Shown here in pieces: positions 7,532 through 12,483 of a stretch of 12,483 nucleotides of DNA; the stretch's first letter is position 1, and each line of letters begins with the position of its first letter. The DNA is taken from NCBI RefSeq assembly GCF_020216685.1, contig NZ_JAIWNS010000153.1, positions 1 to 12,483 of the forward strand, in the 5' to 3' direction. The notes beneath the pieces are model-generated. The model ran no database searches. It was given only the letters and a program-made list of their open reading frames with translations, and was not told where the DNA came from. The position numbers and the translations under genes are program-made. This DNA comes from Methanospirillum hungatei. GTDB lineage: Archaea; Halobacteriota; Methanomicrobia; Methanomicrobiales; Methanospirillaceae.

Positions 7532-7717
7532 TCATAATGGGACAAACTCATCTAATTTTTTCTCCTTCATGAGATTATCAGTCTTCCAGATGAGTTTTTC
7601 CTCCTCGATTGATATCGTTTTATCTTCAAGGATTTCTATGATATGATCAAGTTTACGTTCAACCCTGACAAGAATGTCCTTGTCTGAAAAATTACTCCTG
7701 TAAACATCAGCAGACAT
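7532..7717 (-). CDS. Small orphan antitoxin-like protein
   Basis: A 61-residue, charged, mostly helical protein. The N-terminal part reads LVRVERKLDHIIEILED (residues 16-32), followed by an acidic-basic helix and the end KLDEFVPL. This layout resembles archaeal antitoxins that sit just before a RelE/VapC-type toxin, where the 'L-D-E-F-V' tail usually continues for several residues. Here the stop follows at once and the next gene is the convergent SWIM frame, so no toxin partner is present and the C-terminus may be shortened. A weak GAGAG lies about 12 bases before the ATG. The family assignment rests on general pattern only; it may be an unrelated small protein. Confidence 0.5.
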   Translation of the reverse strand: MSADVYRSNFSDKDILVRVERKLDHIIEILEDKTISIEEEKLIWKTDNLMKEKKLDEFVPL

Positions 7718-7738
7718 GATTTACATCTCTCTTTTTCG

Positions 7739-7752
7739 ATTATACCTATTAT
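7739..7752 (-). promoter_or_regulatory. Possible core promoter of the 61-aa gene, with a motif shared by the HicB-like gene
   Basis: On the minus strand ATAATAGGTATAAT ends about 22 bases before the ATG at 7717, the distance of a TATA box in a leaderless archaeal gene. The 11-base core ATAATAGGTAT recurs at 8172-8182, about 39 bases upstream of the HicB-like gene. Confidence 0.3.
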
Positions 7753-7968
7753 TTTATCAAAATAACTGTTTTTTCTTTGAGAGGATTCATGCTCGATAAT
7801 GATACCGAAAATTTGTATTCGTTTGATAAATCTGTGATAATTTGTCTGGTTAGAAGTGAATATATTATTAAAAAATGTTGGGTCTGTCTGTATTGATTCG
7901 GTGTAATTTATCGATGAGAACGTCATTATCCCTGGTAAAACATGTATACTTAAATAGAGACCGGCTGC

Positions 7969-8133
7969 TCATGCGATCTGGTCTTTTACATAGAGCCTGA
8001 TAGCATCCTGTATCCGTTCATAAACCTCTTCATATGAGCTCCCTTGAGAGTAACATCCCTTCAGTTCCGGAACAAAGGCATAGTAGCCATCTTCGTCCTT
8101 CTCAATAATGACTGAAAATTTATATCTGTTCAT
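7969..8133 (-). CDS. Short HicB-like antitoxin
   Basis: This 54-codon frame reads like the N-terminal core of the HicB/UPF0150 family (partial RNase H fold). It begins MNRYKFSVIIEKDEDGYY (residues 1-18), continues with the hallmark FVPELKGCYSQGSSYEE (20-36) and then the helix RIQDAIRLYVKD (40-51). The length fits the short UPF0150-type members; DNA-binding extensions of longer HicB proteins are absent. HicB antitoxins normally neutralise a HicA mRNA interferase of about 60-80 residues encoded next to them, but no HicA-like frame is seen on either side, so this is an orphan or its toxin has been lost. The ATG at 8133 has only a weak upstream site. Confidence 0.75.
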   Translation of the reverse strand: MNRYKFSVIIEKDEDGYYAFVPELKGCYSQGSSYEEVYERIQDAIRLYVKDQIA

Positions 8134-8649
8134 AGTTTCTGTCAGTATCCAACTTATGCAATGTAAGGAAAATACCTATTATCTTACTTCCTATACAATA
8201 AGGCAATACATTTATGCGAAATACTTCTTCACCTGCTGGAAAAAAATACCGTTCCCGGACTTATAGGGAGCACCATTCAGGTCAAAATGAGGACCAAAAA
8301 AGGGGTACTTATGGGCATGTTTCCAGAGGGAGAAGAGAGATAAAAAACCCCCTTCAATGTATCGTCATTCCAGAGTCTTAAAAAAAATGAGATTATGATG
8401 AAAATGTCACCCGATAGCATTCGGATCTTTTGCGAGACGAAATGGAATGAAAAGGGGTTTATTCCTTCATTTGCTCACACGGATAAGGTTTTAAGAGAGG
8501 CATTTCGCCGAACGTATAAAACTCTTGGCATATCTGACCAATGAGGATATTTTCAATTTCTGCCGGGCCGAATGCATCTGGGAATCCACAATAGTTCCGG
8601 ATTATCTCTTTGTATGGGGTATGAGTATTTCGCCTTCCTTCCTACTGCA
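8134..8649. other. 516-base gap with start-less open fragments, likely decayed genes
   Basis: No confident gene is present. Three frames look protein-like. On plus, 8167-8343 is open without a good start and ends in the polar GVLMGMFPEGEER. On plus, 8395-8544 (49 codons, ATG) contains SIRIFCETKWNEKGF. On minus, 8459-8641 (60 codons between stops, no ATG or NTG near its start) contains KEIIRNYCGFPDAFGPAE and ENILIGQICQEF. The last two overlap on opposite strands, so at most one can be real. The minus one lies directly after the AIPR gene, on the same strand, and could be the degraded remnant of a further operon member. None was matched to a known family. Confidence 0.45.
8342..8387 (-). terminator. 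T-rich terminator candidate downstream of the AIPR gene
   Basis: Read on the minus strand, this has eight T at 8387-8380 and, further on, GGGGG followed by six T (8347-8342). Archaeal transcription commonly ends at such T-runs without a hairpin. It lies about 260 bases past the AIPR stop, so it may instead serve a lost gene. Confidence 0.3.
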
Positions 8650-10326
8650 TCACTCTTCAAGACGGTCCAGTATCTCTATCAGGTCCCCTCTTCGAAAGGT
8701 AGCAGCGAGTTGTTGAAGTGAAATATCAGTAGTTCCATAGAGCATTTTCAATGCAGTATCAATCGACACGACACTTCTCTTCAGATATTCAGAGCCTTTC
8801 TCGTCGAGTAACTGTTTTGCCCTGGAAAAATTCTGATGAGTCAGACTATAAACAGGGCATCCCACATCTCTTAAAAGATATTTTCCCATCTGCATCGCAA
8901 TAAAAGCTGATGCATATCGCAGGAACGGGGGATCCTGGTCGGTTAATTTCCGTCGTTTTGCTTCAGGAATACGGTAGATGAGTGCAGCAATGATGGTTTG
9001 AGCACCATTGATGTCATCTCTGAATATCTGATCATATAATCTCCCAAAGTGTTCCCTGACAAAATATTTTGCCTGATGTGGCTTTTTTCTCCATACCGCC
9101 AGAATTGCTTCAGCTGCTGTTCCAGAGGAAATATCGGTTGGTTTTAAGGGTGAATCGGTTCTCTTTCTTCTATAGGTATAACCGAGTTCTTGTATATCCA
9201 TCTCCAACTGACGCTGAATCGTGTCATTTGCCTTCAGATCTCTAAGGTCTACCGGGTTCTGGCTGTTTGTGGCATAGGTTATCTGCCGGACAAGATCCTC
9301 ATTCTCACTTGGTAACTGGTACAGTCTGACTAATACAAAAGCATCCTGAGGGATTGTGTCAGGAGATGCCTGCATGAGTGTTTTATATATGGTCATGCAG
9401 GTCTGTCCTCCGTTGATTATCTGCAGATTTTCAACCTTTACCGGGAAATCACCGCTCTGAAATGCGTTATAGAGAAATTTATCACAGGTCAGGGTGATCC
9501 CGTTATTGTAAAAGTAAAAATTTCCTCGGTCTTCAGAGAGTAAGGTATCTCGTATGGCCTCATTCACCCGGTTTCCTGTAAGCCCCAGATACCGGCGGAT
9601 ATTTCTTTCAAGGAGTCTCTCTCCATGGCGTTCGATAAGCGAATATATCTCATACACCGCCATTCGTCCGACCAGTACCCGAGAAAAATTGAAATCTTCA
9701 ACCAGAGCCTTTCCGGTGAATTGAAGGGTATCATGTACCGGTTTTGCTGCCTGCAGAATCGCGACCAGCCTATCATGATTGACATGTTCAAATACCGCCT
9801 GGTCCCCTAGATCTGCCCTTTGGATCTCCTGGTGAGCGATATCATTCCATATCTTTCCATTATTACATGCGATTGCCCGAATCCGTGGGATATATCCATC
9901 CCGGATAAGAGACCTGATCTCCTCAACCTTTGTGGATAATCGTGGGTTTAAGAAATCAAGGGGTGTTGAGGGATCAAAGAGCGCCCAGATTGCCCGGATG
10001 AGTTTATTTATCCCTTCTTCCGGGAAATTGGAGGTTCCCTCTAGGTTTTGCTTATATTTTCCCTGAAACAGGGTGACGGTTATCTCCTGGTCACACTCTT
10101 CTGAAAGGTGGATTGCATCAACGCCAAAATCCCCGGAACCTTCAGTCAGACAGTCAAAGGTCTCTTCATCGGTCAGATCCAGGATGGTCTTGACGGTAAG
10201 ATAGACAAAGCTTAAGGATTTCAAGCGGGTCTCATCAGTAATCCCCAACTCTTCTTTCGCCTGTTCCTGAATCTGTTCAGAGATCTTATTGAGTCGCTGA
10301 TCGATGATTTGGATATTTATATTCAT
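8650..10326 (-). CDS. AIPR-family abortive infection phage resistance protein with N-terminal nuclease-like motif
   Basis: A complete 558-residue protein. The AIPR family (Pfam PF10592) is recognised from RNIRRYLGLTGNRVNEAI (residues 241-258), FYFYNNGITLTCD (270-282), QIINGGQT (302-309) and a TNSQNPVDLRDLKAND segment (353-368). The family is named after a lactococcal abortive-infection protein. The N-terminal domain has GSGDFGVDAI (63-72) and, about 15 residues on, LFQGKYK (86-92). This D...QxK pattern matches Mrr-type PD-(D/E)XK nucleases, with D70, Q88 and K90 as likely active-site residues. It probably cleaves DNA or RNA on infection; that is inferred. It follows the hsdR gene on the same strand after 152 bases, so it may belong to the restriction operon or have its own promoter. 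The ATG at 10326 is the first in frame; GGGAAG lies about 8-10 bases before it. Confidence 0.9.
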   Translation of the reverse strand: MNINIQIIDQRLNKISEQIQEQAKEELGITDETRLKSLSFVYLTVKTILDLTDEETFDCLTEGSGDFGVDAIHLSEECDQEITVTLFQGKYKQNLEGTSNFPEEGINKLIRAIWALFDPSTPLDFLNPRLSTKVEEIRSLIRDGYIPRIRAIACNNGKIWNDIAHQEIQRADLGDQAVFEHVNHDRLVAILQAAKPVHDTLQFTGKALVEDFNFSRVLVGRMAVYEIYSLIERHGERLLERNIRRYLGLTGNRVNEAIRDTLLSEDRGNFYFYNNGITLTCDKFLYNAFQSGDFPVKVENLQIINGGQTCMTIYKTLMQASPDTIPQDAFVLVRLYQLPSENEDLVRQITYATNSQNPVDLRDLKANDTIQRQLEMDIQELGYTYRRKRTDSPLKPTDISSGTAAEAILAVWRKKPHQAKYFVREHFGRLYDQIFRDDINGAQTIIAALIYRIPEAKRRKLTDQDPPFLRYASAFIAMQMGKYLLRDVGCPVYSLTHQNFSRAKQLLDEKGSEYLKRSVVSIDTALKMLYGTTDISLQQLAATFRRGDLIEILDRLEE

Positions 10327-10456
10327 TGAGTGTTCTTCCCGTTGTTCAGTTAATTATCTTAACGAGTCTTGTATCGGTATGGTTCAATATGGCTCTTCTA
10401 TTGCATATCTTTTTTCTTTGCCTATCCCGTTCCCGTTTACGATATCTGCAATCATT

Positions 10457-10476
10457 AAAAATTCTCCAGAATCTGG
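10457..10476 (-). terminator. Weak terminator candidate after hsdR
   Basis: On the minus strand CCAG-ATT-CTGG is followed by AGAA and five T, just past the hsdR stop at 10479. The stem is only four or five pairs, so this is a weak call. If real, the AIPR gene would need its own promoter in the remaining 130 bases. Confidence 0.3.
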
Positions 10477-10478
10477 TC

Positions 10479-12483
10479 TCACAACTCATACTGTTCGTGT
10501 CCATAATAGGGTGACGGGATCTCCGGATATACCCGGTAGACATGTTCATATACAATCTCTGCTTTCTTCTCCACCTCTTCATCGGTGTATGACTCCACCG
10601 GAAGGCCGGTATCTTCACTATAGAGGTAGTTTCGGATTGATACCAGGACCGAATCACGGGTAGACTCCTTCTCTCTCCAGTGATCAATCCTGAGTTTTTC
10701 TGCCTTGAGTGTCTTTAAAAGTTCTACCGAGACCTTCTTTATCCGCTTAATCTCTCCGGGTGTCAGCTTTTCTTTTCGAAGAAGATCATAGATAGCAAGT
10801 GATTCTTCATCAAGTTCTTCCCTGATAGCCCGGTGGGATTCATCATCCAGATCCTGGATAAATTTGAGAAGTCGGTTCCAGGTCTCCTCAATGGTTACCC
10901 GATCCTTTTCATTGTTGTATTCATCAATGATCTCTTCATAATGTTTCTGAAAATCGGTCCGGAGCGGGTTTTGTGAGAGGAGCCATTCTACCTTCTTCTC
11001 AATGACATCTTTAAGCATCTGAACCGTGGTGTGCTTTGAGGTGCTCTTGGCAAACTCCTGGTTCAGCCGATAAAAGTCTATCTTACTGATATCATAGATT
11101 TTGCCTGGTTCCTGTTTCGGGTCTGGCTGAATGTCAATTGCATCATCAACGACTTTGTGCAGTTCCCGGATGATATAGGTGATATCTGCCTGTTGTCGGT
11201 CATCCTGCAGGCTTTTGTAGATGATATTGATGGCATCATACTCCTGCCGGTGATCATTCACTCCATCTATCGTGATACATGCCTTGAATTTCTTGAAGAC
11301 TTCCCGGCACATCACTTCAAACCGCTTTCTGGTCTGGTCATTTTTGTTTGCGACTTCCTTGGCTGCAACGATGGCAGCATTCCGCTCAAATCCGGTCTTT
11401 GTGATGATATGATCAAGGGACGCATTCCCGGCTGCGAGGAAACTTTTTACAAATCCGATTGCTTCCACAAGGTCGGCAAGGAGCTCTTCTTCCGGTCTGG
11501 TCGGATCATTTTCTCCTCCGTCTCCCCCTCTCCCGTTATCACCGGTTCCTGCAAAGGTTGCAAGGGCTTTTCGAAGGTTCTTGAGTATCCCGCAATAATC
11601 GACAACAAGACCGTTATTCTTCCCTTCTGCTACCCGGTTGGCCCGTGCTATGGCCTGCATGAGAGTATGGGCCTTGAGTGGTTTATCAAGGTACAGGGTT
11701 GAGAGACTAGGAACATCAAAACCGGTCAGCCACATAGCACAGACGATTGCTATCCGGAATGGATGTTCCGGTTTTTTAAACGCTGATTCAAGGTCTATCC
11801 GTTTCCCGTCCTCAAGGGCAAATCCTTCCCTGATGAGCTGACGGTGCTCTTTTATCTCTTCTTCAAGTCCCCATTTCCTGAACTTCTCAACTTCGTTCTG
11901 CTCCTCGCTGATGACGACGACTATCTCTGTCTCTTCCATCCAGGCGATCTGCCTTTTTCTGAAGAGTTCTTCCTGTTCGTCTGCCGCATGTTTTACTTCG
12001 GATCTGAGCAGGTCTATCCGGTTCTGCCAGCATTTTTTGAGGAGTTTGTGCATTCTGACACAGGTTACCTTGTCGATACAGACGAGCATTGCTTTGCCAG
12101 ATTCCCATCCGGTTGAGTAATGCTCAACAAGGTCATGGGCTACCTGCCTGAGTCTCTTTTCAGCGGTGATGATATGATAATCCCGTTTCAGCTCGTTTTC
12201 TATCCGCTGCTGGACATTGATGTCATCAAAATCGGGTTCATCAGACTTTGAGATCTCTTCGATTTTCTTGAGTATCTGGTCGTTTAAGTCAGTTGTTGAG
12301 ATACCCAGTTTCTCTCCCCGTGCGTCGTAATAAAGGGGAACGGTGGCTCCGTCTTCAACGGCCCGCTGAAAGTCATAGGTGGAGACATAATCACCAAACA
12401 CCCGTTTTGTGATCTCGTCATCTTTAAAGAGCGGAGTTCCGGTAAATCCGATGAAACTGGCATTGGGAAGAGCATTTCTCATG
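10479..12483 (-). CDS. hsdR: Type I restriction enzyme HsdR subunit, C-terminal part (runs off right edge)
   Basis: The frame is open to the window edge; 667 residues are visible from an internal Met, of roughly 1000 expected. Seen motifs are FIGFTGTP (residues 10-17 of the fragment; SF2 motif III), [10 protein letters not shown] (251-260; motif V) and [10 protein letters not shown] (274-283; motif VI), giving the second RecA-like domain of the DNA-translocating motor. A long helical C-terminal region (about 300-667) would contact the methyltransferase subunits. The PD-(D/E)XK nuclease and the Walker A/DEAD motifs of HsdR lie N-terminally and are outside the window. In the complete complex HsdR uses ATP to translocate unmethylated DNA and cut it at a distance. 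The gene ends 152 bases before the AIPR gene. [17 protein letters not shown] linker (about 315-330) is unusually glycine-rich. Confidence 0.93.
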   Translation of the reverse strand, partial: MRNALPNASFIGFTGTPLFKDDEITKRVFGDYVSTYDFQRAVEDGATVPLYYDARGEKLGISTTDLNDQILKKIEEISKSDEPDFDDINVQQRIENELKRDYHIITAEKRLRQVAHDLVEHYSTGWESGKAMLVCIDKVTCVRMHKLLKKCWQNRIDLLRSEVKHAADEQEELFRKRQIAWMEETEIVVVISEEQNEVEKFRKWGLEEEIKEHRQLIREGFALEDGKRIDLESAFKKPEHPFRIAIVCAMWLTGFDVPSLSTLYLDKPLKAHTLMQAIARANRVAEGKNNGLVVDYCGILKNLRKALATFAGTGDNGRGGDGGENDPTRPEEELLADLVEAIGFVKSFLAAGNASLDHIITKTGFERNAAIVAAKEVANKNDQTRKRFEVMCREVFKKFKACITIDGVNDHRQEYDAINIIYKSLQDDRQQADITYIIRELHKVVDDAIDIQPDPKQEPGKIYDISKIDFYRLNQEFAKSTSKHTTVQMLKDVIEKKVEWLLSQNPLRTDFQKHYEEIIDEYNNEKDRVTIEETWNRLLKFIQDLDDESHRAIREELDEESLAIYDLLRKEKLTPGEIKRIKKVSVELLKTLKAEKLRIDHWREKESTRDSVLVSIRNYLYSEDTGLPVESYTDEEVEKKAEIVYEHVYRVYPEIPSPYYGHEQYEL

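Noticed and set aside
7636..7926. 96-codon minus-strand frame with a TATA-like TTTAAGTATA about 24 bases upstream of its ATG
   Set aside because: It overlaps the 61-residue gene in another frame, its content is AT-driven and shows no domain; the promoter match alone is not enough.
8214..8380. 55-codon plus-strand frame (MRNTSSPAGKKYRSRTY start)
   Set aside because: Highly polar with no domain, and it overlaps another open frame; I could not support either as a gene.
8525..8716. 63-codon plus-strand frame starting with TTG
   Set aside because: Its second half is antisense to the end of the AIPR gene and its serine/arginine-rich content is typical of a shadow frame.
11157..11702. 181-codon plus-strand frame opposite hsdR
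   Set aside because: It is antisense to the conserved HsdR motor and linker region, with no domain of its own.

Overview
The window looks like an accessory, defence-flavoured stretch of a mesophilic euryarchaeal genome, most likely a methanogen of the Methanomicrobiales (Methanospirillum-like). This is inference from the gene families, GTG/TTG starts, moderate GC coding regions and AT-rich gaps. No rRNA, tRNA, intact insertion sequence or CRISPR array is visible.

Left part (1-1863): the N-terminal end of an alpha/beta hydrolase runs off the left edge on the minus strand. Next comes a small, probably decayed winged-helix regulator on the plus strand, then a minus-strand AAA/DUF4143-type ATPase with a nuclease-like C-terminal fold. 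The 315-base gap at 1864-2178 holds no convincing gene but has nested inverted repeats and a possible small RNA.

Middle (2179-7499): a large SNF2-family helicase and a SWIM zinc-finger protein form a translationally coupled minus-strand operon. A second SWIM-domain protein is encoded divergently, and its reading frame is broken exactly at the zinc-binding motif. The two sides share a 101-base divergent intergenic region with a palindrome.

Right-middle (7500-8649): an AT-rich, gene-poor strip holds two orphan antitoxin-like genes (a 61-aa helical protein and a short HicB-like protein, the latter previously easy to miss). No toxin partner is visible for either. Several open but start-less fragments suggest decayed genes.

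Right end (8650-12483): the C-terminal two thirds of a type I restriction HsdR subunit is followed, on the same strand, by an AIPR-family abortive-infection protein with a Mrr-like PD-(D/E)XK motif at its N-terminus. This pairs a restriction system with a possible second-line nuclease. The rest of the restriction operon (HsdR N-terminus, presumably hsdM and hsdS) would lie beyond the right edge.
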